From Neckera pumila (Eukaryota; Streptophyta; Bryopsida; Hypnales; Neckeraceae), in contig OZ018409.1 of NCBI GenBank assembly GCA_963969595.1, positions 46,699,282 to 46,763,281 on the forward strand: 64,000 nt of DNA. Direction: 5' to 3'. Position 1 is the stretch's first letter. Every line of letters begins with the position of its first letter. Both the position numbers and the translations under genes were made by a program. The notes under the pieces were generated by a model, which searched no databases, was not told the origin of the DNA, and saw nothing but the letters and a program-made list of their open reading frames with translations. This document shows, in pieces, positions 10,950 through 22,595 of the stretch.

Positions 10950-13593
10950 TTACAACGGTTTGGTGCACTCCCAACACATGTCCATCGGCTTGCCTGCAAT
11001 GAACTTTGCATTGTCCGGTGCATCAGCTGGAATGGCCTGCGCGTCTATGTGAGGCTCCAAAAACTGAGTGATTTGGAAACCTGCTTCTAATATCCAGGAC
11101 ACCCATGTTGACAAGGTGTAGAGTCGGTTGCTGAACTTGATCACTTGCCCAGAATTCACCCTAATCATGATCTGGAGAAACAGATCAAGAGGAACATGAC
11201 AACCAACAGCAACAAGCAGGCCGGAGTGCACCCCTCAATTACTCCCGAACATCGGCCCAATTAGATTACGACAAGACAGTGGCCAATTCTGACGAGCTGC
11301 CAAATCTCGGACCAGGATCAGCGGAAGAGAGGACTCTGACCTAACGATTTCACTTGTTTGGACAAGTCAAAACCAAACATCAATGTCAATAGATAGTTAT
11401 CAACTCAATGTCACAAATATCAATATTAATATCACTCCAATTTTTTTATTATCATTAATTTTTTGATTAATTGCAAAATTAATACGGAGTAGCACATATG
11501 TCAAGAATAGGCTCCTCCAAATTTTTCAGACATTAATAAAAAGTGACGATTTTGTGTCTTAATTTATGAATTTACAATTTACAAACCAATCAGATTGAGG
11601 CATAATGTTACCTCTCGTGGCTTGCCTTCGTCTTCAAAATAACCATACTGGGTGCCATCCTCTTTAGGTACGCCCCATTTAAACAGATATGGAAGTCTTG
11701 ATTTGTCGTCCCATTGCATATACTCGATCACATGGGTCTCGTAGATGAGGAGTTTACCGCCAGGCTTCAGCATCTTATAAATCTCTTCCAACGCCTGCTT
11801 AACCTAGATGATTAGAAGTCACTTTGTTGTCAGATTTTTGTACTAATACATGAATTTGATGAAAAAAAGAATCACGCCAACTCAACAGTTTCCATACTCA
11901 TCCAATCTCATGGGAAGAACAAAAGATCAAATGTCTTCCTTTATCAATATTGCCAAACATGAGGCTCCCAAACTCACTTTCAATCAGAAGATTTTCTCAT
12001 TTCCAGCACGGTCTACTTTTAGGTTCCCGATTTTTCTTAACCAAGAGGCTTGAAAGCTGATTCCAAAGTGGTGTTGACAATCCGATTCAAGCTTCGACTT
12101 TCAGGAGATTCTGGCATGAAGGTATACCTCTTCCTTAGACAGCAAGTTGCAAAAGACATAGATGCACATGGCAAGGTCAAAAGTTCCCTCTTGAGCACCA
12201 GGAATGGAGCTGATCTCCGTAGCAGAGGCGACTACAATATTTGCTCTTGACTCGGGAAGGGCACTGAAGCAAAAGAGCGCAAATTAGTGCAAAACATTCT
12301 GAAACTAACAAGGTTTGTGAATGAGTGCTCACTGAAGTTGTTGCAGTTCAAAATGATGCGAGCGATTCTTACTGAGTGTGGAGAAACTTGTCCGTTGACA
12401 GTTTTGCTTCTTCCACCATGTTCTTGGAGACATCAAAAGCCAGCACAGAACTTGCACCTGAATCAGAAAACAATGGCCACAACATACAACAATGTCTGTC
12501 ACGCACTCACGACTGGAAGAGCTGCGATCATTATCAGAAACTCCATTGACAAGTGCTAGGAAGAGCTCATGCATTAGAAAATAACTAACGTATTCTTCAA
12601 CCTTAAATAAGCCCTGACTTCACAGCGCTTGGTGGACTAATGGGCTCCTGTCACCTGAGGAGGTTGTCTAGTCAGATGCCTATACAACATGATAAATTCT
12701 CTAGAAACACAAGGAATGTGGAATTACAGGGCGTGCAATCTTGAGGGTTGAGTGTTCTAATCCCTATCAATGCAGGATGCAGATAACCTCCGACTGTCGA
12801 TCGTAGAAAAGTCTCTTCGTAAACGCTCCCAACATCAATACACAAAAGTCTTCCTTTGGCAAATAGAACTGTCTACGAAAAATTCCAAATTACAGATGAA
12901 GGGAAGTGACTTATAAGGAAGCCTAATATCGAACTAGTCACTGAATATTTCAATTGAGCATTAGAAGATAAAGAGTTGCTTTTTTTTCATCCGATTATTT
13001 TTTAGGGATTTCCTTGAGAGTATTTGCAAGCAGATGGATGGGGAATTGCCTCATTGAGGTGTTACTGATTCTTCTAGAGAACAGGATGCTTAGTCCAAGG
13101 ATCACAGAAGATGTTTGTTTTTTTAATGTACTTTGACACCTTCTCACTTCCATCCATGAAGATATGATGTTCTTTTTTGAATATGACCTCAACTAATGAA
13201 ACAACGTTTATCATGCCTAATTTCTATTCCAATTTGAAAAATAAATAAACACCTAAAATTGGATTTTTGATTGCTACCGTATTTGAATTTTTGACCTAGT
13301 ATCAAAGTCTATTGATTTTCTAATTACAGAATGTCACGAAATTTGGTTGCGTCACAATGTTCTTCACTACAATATCCAACTAACTTATGGTGAATTTTTC
13401 AGATTTTGAGCTCCTTTGATATGAATTATGTTCCATTTTTCTTTCAAAAATCACGGTGAATTCAAATCATAAATCCTACAATCGAGCTAACCAGTTCGTT
13501 GCTTCTCGGAGACCCAGAAGTCGTGATTTCATCTCCGGAAACTAAAACTGAATTGTTCACTCCAACCCACTGGAAAAACAGAGCCCGGGGGTG

Positions 13594-13683
<90 letters not shown>

Positions 13684-14306
13684 CTCTCTCTCTCTCGCTC
13701 TCTCGCTCTCTCGCTCTCGCTCTCTCGCTCTCTCGCTCTCGCTCTCTCGCTCTCTCGCTCTCGCTCTCTCGCTCTCTCGCTCTCTCGCTCTCTCGCTCTC
13801 TCTCGCTCCCTCTCTCTCTCGCTCCCTCTCTCTCGCTCTCTCTCTCGCTCCCTCTCTCTCTCTCTCGCTCGCTCTCTCTCTCGCTCCCTCTCTCTCGCTC
13901 TCTCTCTCGCTCCCTCTCTCGCTCGCTCCCTCTCTCTCTCTCTCGCTCGCTCTCTCTCTCGCTCGCTCCCTCTCTCTCTCGCTCCCTCTCTCTCGCTCTC
14001 TCGCTCGCTCCCTCTCTCTCTCTCTCGCTCTCTCTCGCTCTCTCTCTCGCTCGCTCCCTCCCTCTCCGACAGTGCATACAGACAGTTAACCAGACGGACC
14101 TAGCTCGCCTCACCTGCTTGCAGCATGAGGCGCGTGTTAATGCCCACTCCACACCCCACATCCAGCCCCTTCCACGGCTTCGAATTCGGCGCCAGCTTCT
14201 CCACCAGGGACTTCAACAGGGGCAGTTGACACAAGGGTCGATACCAATGGCCCGAGCCGAATTCCTTGGTGAGACTGTCCCACTGCGATTTCGTCGACGC
14301 CGCCAT
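10950..14306 (-). CDS. SAM-dependent methyltransferase, class I fold (5 exons)
   Basis: The exons, in coding order, are 14306-14114, 12457-12373, 12263-12128, 11803-11612 and 11171-10950. Phases join exactly and give about 275 residues. Exon 1 starts MAASTKSQWDSL and carries motif I, GLDVGCGVG (47-55). Exon 2 supplies the acidic strand-2 motif VLAFDVSKNMVEEAK. Exon 3 has ANIVVASATEISSIP and FDLAMCIYVFCNLL (motifs II/III region). Exon 4 has EEIYKMLKPGGKLLIYE, the usual Methyltransf_11/25 signature. Exon 5 gives the C-terminus, ending CWECTKPL. The substrate cannot be read from the sequence. An upstream in-frame ATG at 14330 is possible, but MAAS is the likelier start. Intron 1 (1.66 kb) contains the GA/CT tract. 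No stop or frameshift interrupts the model. Confidence 0.85.
13595..14067. repeat. 470-bp CT/GA microsatellite with CTCG interruptions in methyltransferase intron 1
   Basis: The tract is nearly pure CT on the + strand, so GA on the coding strand. It is perfect (CT)n for about the first 85 bp and then interspersed with GCTC and CCTC variants. It begins about 50 bp downstream of the exon 1 donor. Long apparent ORFs on both strands here (Ser-Leu or Arg-Glu repeats) are artefacts of the repeat. Confidence 0.97.
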
Positions 14307-14381
14307 CAATATCAATATGAGTAGACACAAATAAGCTTCTGTAAGTTCCTGTATGTGTGCTCCTCACCTAGCTAAGCTTAA

Positions 14382-14448
14382 TTAACCCCTAAATGCCCAA
14401 GACCTGTTTTCGGCTTCCTGAAATTTGCTCTAAATTGAACAAAATGCC
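14382..14448 (+). mobile_element. Truncated left end of a TTAA element, family III
   Basis: TTAACCCCTAAATGCCCAAG is followed by a stretch with gaaatttgctctaaattg that matches the starts of the elements at 20448 and 57327. Similarity stops near 14448. Confidence 0.7.
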
Positions 14449-14564
14449 TCTCTCCTCTCCTCTGCCCCTGAGAGGAGCTTACAGAATGAATAGCTTCGAC
14501 CACCAGGGTAATGAATAGTCCGTAATACGTTACGGCCACCAGGGCTCGGCGTCCCTTTCTTTCT

Positions 14565-14853
14565 CATTAGGGGACATTTGAGGCCTCTAAAAGACTGCGA
14601 GTTCCCCTGCGTTCCCAGACTGCGGGAACGCAGGGGAAGCAGTTGGCTGATGTGGTCGACACCATGCCATGTCATTTTCGGCAAAAAATAAAATAATATA
14701 AAACAAAATTTGCTTAGAATGATAATTTGGGCAATTTTTATTTTTATTTTTTTTAAAAGAATCCAACAGTCCGTACTGGCTGTTCATAGAATTGGGACAG
14801 CATTGGGAACGGGCCTGAAACGGTCTTCTAGACGCCTCAAATGTCCTCTAATG
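14565..14853. mobile_element. CATTAG-ended foldback element (289 bp)
   Basis: The left end CATTAGGGGACATTTGAGG is matched in inverted orientation by CCTCAAATGTCCTCTAATG at 14835-14853. The inverted similarity extends outward into ctttcttt and ccaggg, so the true element may be longer. The interior carries gctgatgtggtcg, which is also inside the related element at 47171-47640. No target duplication was found. Confidence 0.65.
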
Positions 14854-14900
14854 TCACTCAAAGAAAGGACCCTGGCTGCTAGGGACAAGTTGCTAGATAT

Positions 14901-15000
14901 ACATGTGTTTCTAGTAAAATTTTACTAAAAATTGTCTTAAAGGTCATTACTTAAAATCTTATGTCTAAAATTATAATTAAAAACTCATTTAAAACACCCC
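14901..15000 (+). repeat. Dispersed 100-bp repeat, copy 1
   Basis: It aligns without gaps to 61501-61600, sharing ttctagtaaa, ccttaa/tcttaa, ggtcatt, atcttatgtct and aaaacacccc. Beyond it (about 15045-15450) lies a degenerate family II fragment. Confidence 0.75.
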
Positions 15001-15450
15001 ATTCTCTTTTAGTGTTTATTACTCGAGTTATATAGATATGAATAATTCCTAAAGTCCAAAGGTCTTTTTTGTCATAAAAATCACTGCCATTTCTACTGTA
15101 AAAAGCAATAATCTTAAAATATTTATTTTTGGCTTTATAACTAAAGTAGATAAGCTTATTATCACCCTGATTTACAATCTGACTATCTTGGGGACAACTC
15201 TAAGAAGGTCACATATTCTTCACAGATGTGCACTTGTTTCACAAACCAAACTTAAGAGGAATAATAATTTTACAATCAAAATTGTAATTTCTGTGAATTT
15301 CTAAAGTAGGTTCCCTGGAATTAGAAAATCAATAGAGTGGAGTCATACACATCCTGTTAACAACCCATAACTGGCTTTTTAAGCATCTATTAGCACTTAA
15401 GTATTCACCAGTTATGTATTGACACGTTACCCCTAAATAGAATTAACCCT

Positions 15451-16384
15451 TTAAACCCTAAAGGACCAAGTGTCCGTTCAACGGACAAATGGGATTTCGG
15501 ACAAGTACCTATGGGCTGAATTTTTGTCGTGATTTTCTGAAACATTTTTTAAAGATAGTAAAACTGATAAGCTTTGTGGGAATATAATTGTTTTTTCAAT
15601 TGGTGCCCGGGAACAAAAGTTATGCCCAAATAAGCTCAAAACAGGGAAGAGCGGGCAGCAAAAAAAATTTGCAAAAAAATTTAATTTAATTTTTTTAATT
15701 TTTTTCCCTTATAGATTATATTTTTGCCTATTTGGGAAGCTTTGATTCATTTCATTTGGACTTTTTATGAGAAAGTTATAGACAATCTTGTTTTTTGGGC
15801 AATTAAAGCATCTTCTTGAAAAAAATAACTTGTAGGATTCATTTTGGAATGCAATTTTTGCAATTTTTCATAAAACAAAGTTCCACATGGTTTAGTTTTC
15901 TTGCTAAAACAATCTCACCATTGGGATTCGTGCATTTTAATTCCATCTAAAAGATATTAATATTTTAGGTTTTCCTTCTATCTTGTACTATCTTCTACTT
16001 AACAATTTTTTTAAGAACGAAAATTAAGTTTTTTTGAATTTCTTTTTTTTTCCTAGACTCTCAACTCAATTCTACACTATAAAGATTTAAAGCTCAAAAC
16101 TCTATAGTGCAAAAAATTTAAGTTAAAAATGTTCAAAGTCAAAAAGTCTAGTCCCGCAATGTGCTGAAAATCTTGTTTTTTTCACTTTGAACGCAGATAT
16201 CTTGCAATCTGTGTGGTCAAAAATTCTGAAATTTTTTCCACACATTGTCATAGTAGTTAGGTATAAGATCTTATAGTTGGATGTGCAAAAAAAACAATTT
16301 TCAGATTTTTTTACTCTTTCCTCTAGAAATGGCAGTTTTGAGAGTTCTTTGGCAGAAAAAAGGCCCTGGTCCTTTAGGGATTAA
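15451..16384. mobile_element. TTAA element, family II, reverse orientation, 934 bp
   Basis: The left end is TTAA-ACCCTAAAGGACCAA. The right end is TGGTCCTTTAGGGA-TTAA. The reverse complement of its right end matches the left end of 3581-4505. No ORF of note. Its right TTAA (16381-16384) is also the left boundary of the next element. Confidence 0.75.
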
Positions 16385-17279
16385 ATTCCCTTACTAGGTT
16401 TTCTTCCAAAACGCTCCAAAATTGCCGTTTTGAGCACCAGTACCAAATAAACATTTGGAAAAAAAACATTGTTGGACATATGTAACCATAGGATCTTGTA
16501 GTATACTGGTTTGAAAAGTTATGGAAAAAATTTCCGAATTTTCCGCTGTGCGGATTGGAAGATACTAGTGTTGGAATTGGCTGAAATCATTTTTTGGGCT
16601 TTGCAAAACACAAGGCAAATGCTCTTCACAAGGTCACACATTGGAATGAAAAAAAGTCAAAAATAGTGGTGCTACTTTGGATTCATTTTTAAAGGCAAAT
16701 TGGCTGCATACTTGAAAATTTCACTTCATTTGGATTTGTAAAACATATAAGAAAAAAATAGTAAATAGAAAGAAGTAGAAAATGATTCAAAATACAAAAT
16801 TGTTAAGAATTTAGTTATAGAATTGAAAAATGCCAATGCCAATGGTTGTAGTATTGTGATAAACAATCTACATCCTATGAATTTATTATTTTCTTAAAAT
16901 ATTGAAAATTGAGAAAAATAAAGGACTTCAAAGTTTATTTTAGAGTAGAGAATCCATAACTATCCGCAAACAAAAACTCCTCATAACTTTCATCTCATTG
17001 ATTGAAATGGAATGATTCAAAACTTTCCATGTATATGTAAATCTATAAAACAAATTTCAAATTTTTTTTCCTTAGAAAAGGAATTTTTTTTTATTTTGCC
17101 CGGAATCCTCAGATTGCCCATTTACAAAAAATAGTAACATATTAGGCCATAACTTTTGCCTCTTATTTCTTGTCCACAACTTCAAGTTTGGGCCTAAAAT
17201 ATGCAAATTTTCTAATCACATGCACCTGTCTAAAATTGCTATATTGCCAAAAGTAGCATGCTAGTCCTTTAGGAGCTAA
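16381..17279. mobile_element. TTAA element, family I, reverse orientation, degraded
   Basis: The interior matches 43394-44338 and the reverse complements of 18861-19792 and 62005-62935 (accataggatcttgtagta and similar blocks). Both ends have decayed: the left is TTAAATTCCC and the right is AGTCCTTTAGGAGCTAA. Confidence 0.6.
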
Positions 17280-17379
17280 TGTACTAATTTTGTCAAAATC
17301 ATGAATGGATTTTGATATATTTTTGGACAGATTTGGATGTATTTTTGACAATATTGTGGCCAAAAGTAGGGGACAGAAT

Positions 17380-18110
17380 TGGACTGGTCTACCTTATAGG
17401 ATCTTGCAATAGACTAATACAAAAATATATGGAAGAAATTTAAAAATCTATGACTGCATAGATTGCATGATATTTGTGTTCAAAGTAAAGAAAATGTTTT
17501 TTTTGCACATTCCATTACTAGATTATTAACTTTGAATCTTCTTAGTTCTTACCCTAAGTTTTTTGCATCAAAGATTTTGATTTTATAGCTTTTTATGTTG
17601 AAGAATTGTATTGAAATTTTGCAAAAAAAAATTCAAAAAAAATACTTAGTTTTTATTCTTTAATAAATTATTAAATAGGAATAGGTACAAAATAGAAGGA
17701 AAAACTATATGGACTTTAATAGCTTTAAGATGGAATTAAAATACACTAATTCCATTAGCAAGACTGTTCTAGCAAATAAACTTAACAATACGAAACTTTT
17801 CTTTTTTGAAAATTGTCAAATTGGAGTTCAGAAACAAATCCAACATGGTCTTTTTACTTAAAGATTCTATAATTGATTGCAAGACAAGATGCTCTATAAC
17901 TTTTACATCAATATCCAAATGGAATGAATCTAATATTTTCATGTCGACAATAAAATAAATTAGAAGATTCCATTCTATTCCAAACTTCTATTATAGACAT
18001 TAAAAAAAGCTCCATTTCAAATTGTTTGTACAGGAAAACAAAAAATAAAAATGAAGGAAAAAATTGCTTGCTTTAAAGAGCGAATTATACAAAACAAAGA
18101 TAATATGTAT
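17380..18110. mobile_element. Degenerate family II TTAA-element body without clear ends
   Basis: The sequence resembles the interior of 3581-4505, including a block with aggatcttg followed by agaaatttaaaaa, and aagatggaattaaa. No terminal repeat was found. Confidence 0.45.
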
Positions 18111-18234
18111 CTAGAATGGGCATAATATATGCCTAAAATTACACATTGTCATCAATGCACTCTCAGTTAGCCTCAAATTATTGCAAATCGGTTCATTATT
18201 GCAATAGAATTACACAGTTGGTAATGAAGTATTA

Positions 18235-18505
18235 CACTACAAGAATCCCCCGTTTTAGATGATGAGCCCTAATTTTTTATGACGTATTTTAGGTGATCTT
18301 AATGTTGAGAACCCAAAAAAATTTATGTCAATAAAAATGTCCAAAGTAACATCAATGTTGACTAAAAAACATTGGATTGTCAATATTGATGTTACATTGT
18401 ACATTTTTGTTGACATAAAAATTTTGGGTTGTCAACATTGACATCACCTAAAATCCGTCATAAAAAATTAGGGCTCGTCACCTAAAGTGAAAGTTTCTTA
18501 TAGTG
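18235..18505. mobile_element. CACTA-like MITE, 271 bp, with TTA target duplication
   Basis: The left end CACTACAAGAA and right end CTTATAGTG form the outer part of a roughly 65-bp imperfect inverted repeat. Its strongest part is gagccctaattttttatgac followed by attttaggtgat. A 3-bp direct repeat TTA flanks it (18232-18234 and 18506-18508), as expected for the CACTA (En/Spm) superfamily. There is no coding capacity. Confidence 0.85.
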
Positions 18506-18719
18506 TTATGAATTGTATTGGGCATGTATTAAACTGGGTATTGAGGTCATTATCAACTCAATTAGGTTAGTAGAAGCCCTAGTACTATCCACTGAAAAGA
18601 GAGGAACACCCCTAGTCAATTAATTTGCCCTCCAACACCACCCCCCCCCCAAAAAAAGCAGTAGCCATTGATCGTTTTTGAAAAACAAAAACAAAACATC
18701 CTTCCCTACTGTTGGTCTC

Positions 18720-18835
18720 GATACGGACACTATAGACTTATATATGGTATGTATACATATATACAATATGTATATTGATAGATTATACATATAGTGATAT
18801 ACGATACATAAATCGATATACAATATGTGTACAGG
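18720..18835. repeat. TA/GTATACAT-rich low-complexity stretch
   Basis: Degenerate tata, gtatac and catata repeats, preceded at 18641-18656 by runs of C and A. Confidence 0.7.
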
Positions 18836-18860
18836 TACAGAAAATCAATACAGAAACCAT

Positions 18861-19792
18861 TTAACCCCTAAAGGACCAACATGTGTTTTTTGGTTGTATA
18901 GAAATTTTGGGCAGGTACATGTGACTAGAGATATCCATATTTGAGGCTGAAATTTTAATAGAAGGTGGGGGCAAGGAATATCTTCATGTGTACCAAGTTT
19001 CATGACATTTTGAAATACGAGTCAAAAGTTGTGACCTAATATGTTGCTTTTTTTCGTAACTGGGCAATTTGGGTAGATCAGAAAAAATCATTTTTTCCGG
19101 AATTTTTTTTTTGAAATTGGTTCTCTACATTTATATATACTTAAAAAGCTTTGAATCATTCCATTTCAATCAATGAGTCAAAAGTTAAGAGGGTTTTTGG
19201 TTTGCGGGCAGTTATGGATTGTCTACTCTAAAAAAATCTTTAAAGTCGTTTATTTAACTCAATTTTCAATATTTTTGGAAAAAAAAAAAATCCTAGGATG
19301 TAGATTGATTATTACAACATTACAACCGCTGGGATTGGTTTTTTTAAATTCCATGATTAAAATTTTAACAATTTAGTATTTTGAATCATTTTCTACTTCT
19401 TTCTACTTACTATTTTTTTCCTATATGTTGTACAATTCCAAATGATGTGAAATTTTTCAAGCATATAGACAACTTGTTTAGGAAACTGAATTCAAAGAAG
19501 CACCACCTTTTTCGGCATTTTTTCATTGAAAAGTGAGCTTGCAAAGTGCAGCTGCCCGGTTTTTCGCAGGATTGAAAAAATGGTTTTGAAGACTTTGAAT
19601 GCTTATATCTTATGATCCACACGGTGGAATTTTCTGAAAATTTTACCACATGTTTTCAAAATATCATACTACAAGATCCTACGGTTACATGTGTCAAAAA
19701 TTGTTTTTTTCCAAAAAATTTGTAGTTGTATTAGAAATGGCAGTTTTGGAGCGTTTTTGGTGAGAACACAGTCATGAAACTTTAGGGGTTAA
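18861..19792. mobile_element. TTAA piggyBac-like MITE, family I, 932 bp
   Basis: The ends are TTAA-CCCCTAAAGGACCAA and ACTTTAGGGG-TTAA. It is a near-full-length, same-orientation match to 62005-62935. The best ORF (79 codons, 19410-19649, -) is also open in the other copy but has no recognisable domain. The flanks outside TTAA (ccat / tcca) are unrelated, so the boundaries are sharp. Confidence 0.85.
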
Positions 19793-20447
19793 TCCATATC
19801 AATTGTCAAACAAATTCATCTTGAAGAATACAAGATTGAGGGGGGTGGGGTGTATTGGGATATTCTGATTATTTTTAGATCAACTTATTTTTTAACCCCC
19901 TCACATACAAAATAAAATGAAATGGAGGGGTTCCGAAAAATAATTTGATCTGAAACTTTTGGGTGGAGTGTATCACTGTCCACTCAAAAGACAGCCCCGA
20001 TCCCACGGGGTCAATAGCTATTTTTTTGACAGTGACAAGTATGTCTAGAAGTTTTTATAGGAAGTCTAAGGCAATGCCCTTCTATAAATTTTAAAACATC
20101 ATTCAAAGTACTAAAGTTATTATTTTAATTATAATGCTGTTTTTTTATTGCTTGTCTACCACTGAAATTTAATCTCACATTTTTTGTACAACAATATCAT
20201 ATTGCACTAGTCATTCTATTCTTAATGGAATCATTTGTTTTAATCTACAAATTGTTTTTCTATCTTGAAATTTTTTTTTAAAAGTTTAAAAAGTTTTTAG
20301 CCTGAAATTATAAGTACTTGCCTGAACTTTGATTTTTCTTCTAAAGGAATGATGGGACTTTAAGAATTAGCGTTACAAATAAAAAGAAGCTATTTATACC
20401 ATTCCAAGTTCTTTTGGTTCCATGCTGATTTTAAATCATTTTATGTT
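19793..20447. other. AT-rich spacer, no gene seen
   Basis: This stretch contains a partly palindromic block at about 19895-19932 (aaccccctc ... gaggggtt). I see nothing else. Confidence 0.4.
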
Positions 20448-21102
20448 TTAACACCTAAATGCCTAAGGCCTATTTTGAGTTTATTGGAATTTGCTCTAAA
20501 TTGAACAAAATGCCAACATTTTGATAAGTTGTATCAATTCTTTTTGAATTATAACCGTACAAATTCAAACTAGACATGTTAGAGATCTCATAGAAAAAAG
20601 AAACACAACAATATCACTTATAGAGCAAAAGATTATAATGTTTGACCATGAGGGTGTTAAAACTGCAAAAGTGATGCAAAGTCTTTCAATCTTCTTTTCA
20701 AAAGTTAAATCTAAAAATTTGGTGACCAAAAAAATATGAGGTTAAAGAGCCTAATATATATAACCCCAATCAATTTACGGCTTCTTAAAATCTACTCTAT
20801 AATTTTTTTAAATGAATTTTAAATGTGAATTTTCCTCCAAGATCTAGTGTATTTGAGGCTCATTTCTAAGAGCTCTCAACACTACGAGAAGTCAAGATTG
20901 CACTGGGTACCCTTGCACAAAATCTTGAATAGAAAAATCACCATCATTCATTTTCAAGATCAGATTTTTGATGCTAAAACTAGACCTCGAGAAGAACTTT
21001 CTAAAAATATACACTATTAAAAATAGCAACTTGGTTAAGTTTTATTTAACTTCAAAGTTTTGCAAACACCAGATTTGGGTGCCTTGGGCATTTAGGGGTT
21101 AA
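20448..21102. mobile_element. TTAA element, family III, 655 bp
   Basis: The ends are TTAA-CACCTAAATGCCTAAGG and CCTTGGGCATTTAGGGG-TTAA. The inner terminal repeat (AATGCC) differs from the AAGGACC of families I and II. Related sequences are 57327-57795 (truncated), 52716-52983 (internally deleted) and 14382-14448. No coding capacity. Confidence 0.8.
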
Positions 21103-21301
21103 AGTTGTTTCATTTGAGTAGGTTCAAAAATCAAATTTTACCCCCAAATGTATTGCTAGGAAAATTTTAACATCCTTTTTCAGCTCAAAAATATTATAAT
21201 TTTGCAGTCTACAAGGCCAAATGACACCAACTTTGATTCATGTCTACTACAATATGTACATTGCTAGTGCGCTTGAGATTTTTGTACTTTAGTGACATTT
21301 A

Positions 21302-22592
21302 GGGGCACTTTACACTATGGCCAAAGGTTGAGAGGCCGTTCAATTTCCACCAACTACATTGCAAGAAACCAAAAGTTTGACTTCTTGAGTCTTTATACTA
21401 GATGGCAAAGTCCACAGTCCATCAACCCCTAAGTTGTCTACATAACAACATTTTTTGACCAATTTTTTACCAAGGCAACGGACTCTCAAAGGAAGTTTGG
21501 GTCAAACAAGAATGAAAACCCAAACTATGGTTGAAAAGCCGTTGAGCTTTTTTCATAAAATAATTCTTTGTCAGGACTATTTCTTTGGACTCTTAACCCC
21601 TAAAGGACCATTTGTCTCCTCGAGGGACAATTTGGGTCCAGGCAGGTTCCTACTGTCGCAATTTTTGGTGATGTTTTTTGGGATTTTTGGAGATTGTGTA
21701 TTTTTGTAAGAGTTTTGTGAATAAATAATTTTCATTTTAATTGATGCCCGAGAGCAAAAATTATAGCACAATAAGCAAAAATGGAGTTGGCGGGGAGTAC
21801 AAAAAAAATCACAGAAAGTCAAAAGAATTTTTTTTCAAATGTTTTTCTCAAAGATTTTATTTTTGTCTACATGTGAAGCTTTGTTTCATTCAATTTGGAC
21901 TAATAATGAGAAAGTTATGGACAATCTTAGTTTTTTGGGCAATCTAAGTATCTTCTTGAAAAAATAACTTGTAGAATTCATTTTTGAATGCAATTTTTAG
22001 AATTTAAAAGAAAAAATTGTTAGACAAGGTTAAATTTTTTTGCTAGAACAATCTCACCATTGGAATTATTGTGATTCATTTCCATCTAAAAGCTATTAAC
22101 AATTTATTTTTTTCTACAATCGTGAACCCACTTCTACTTAAGAGTTTTTTAATGAGTGAAAATTAAGTGTGTTTTTTCCTAATTTTTTTTGTAGATTCTG
22201 AACTCAACTACTTAACTTAAATAAGTAGAAAATCAAAATCAAGAGTGGGAAAAATTTGAACTAAAAAGATTCGAAGCCAAAAAATCAGGTCAAACAAGGT
22301 GCAAAAAACTTGTTTTCTTCACTTTAATTGCATATATCTTACAATCTACTTGGTCAAAGTTTTTAAAGTTTCTTTGATGTATTCATATATTAGTCAAGTA
22401 TAAGATTGAAGGTTGGATATGCAAAAGTAAAATAAAATTTAAAGTTCTTTTCTCTTTGCAATAGAAATGACAGTTTTGAGTGTTTTTTGATAGGAAAATC
22501 ACCTTGGTTCTTTGGTTCTTTAGGGGTTAACAAAGTTTGGCCACTCAATCCCACAGCCTCTTGACTTGGATAGCCATAGTGTGAAGTGGCCC
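21302..22592. mobile_element. Tourist-like MITE (TTA target duplication) split by a TTAA element
   Basis: The left end GGGGCACTTTACACTATGGC is matched by the inverse of GCCATAGTGTGAAGTGGCCC at the right end. TTA flanks both sides (21299-21301 and 22593-22595). The ends and target duplication fit a PIF/Harbinger-derived Tourist element of about 357 bp. It is interrupted by the TTAA element at 21593-22530. Confidence 0.75.
21593..22530. mobile_element. TTAA element, family II, reverse orientation, nested, 938 bp
   Basis: The ends are TTAA-CCCCTAAAGGACCATTTG and GGTTCTTTAGGGG-TTAA. It matches the reverse complement of 3581-4505. It lies inside a Tourist-like MITE, so the two insertions can be ordered in time. 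Confidence 0.85.
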
Positions 22593-22595
22593 TTA

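Noticed and set aside
13529..14161. A 210-codon ORF (-) and a 170-codon ORF (+) across the CT/GA tract
   Set aside because: They consist of Arg-Glu/Ser or Ser-Leu repeats dictated by the microsatellite, which lies in an intron.
19410..19649. A 79-codon minus-strand ORF also open at 62554-62793
   Set aside because: The two are copies of the same MITE, so the shared ORF reflects shared ancestry. There is no domain and other family I copies do not keep it open.
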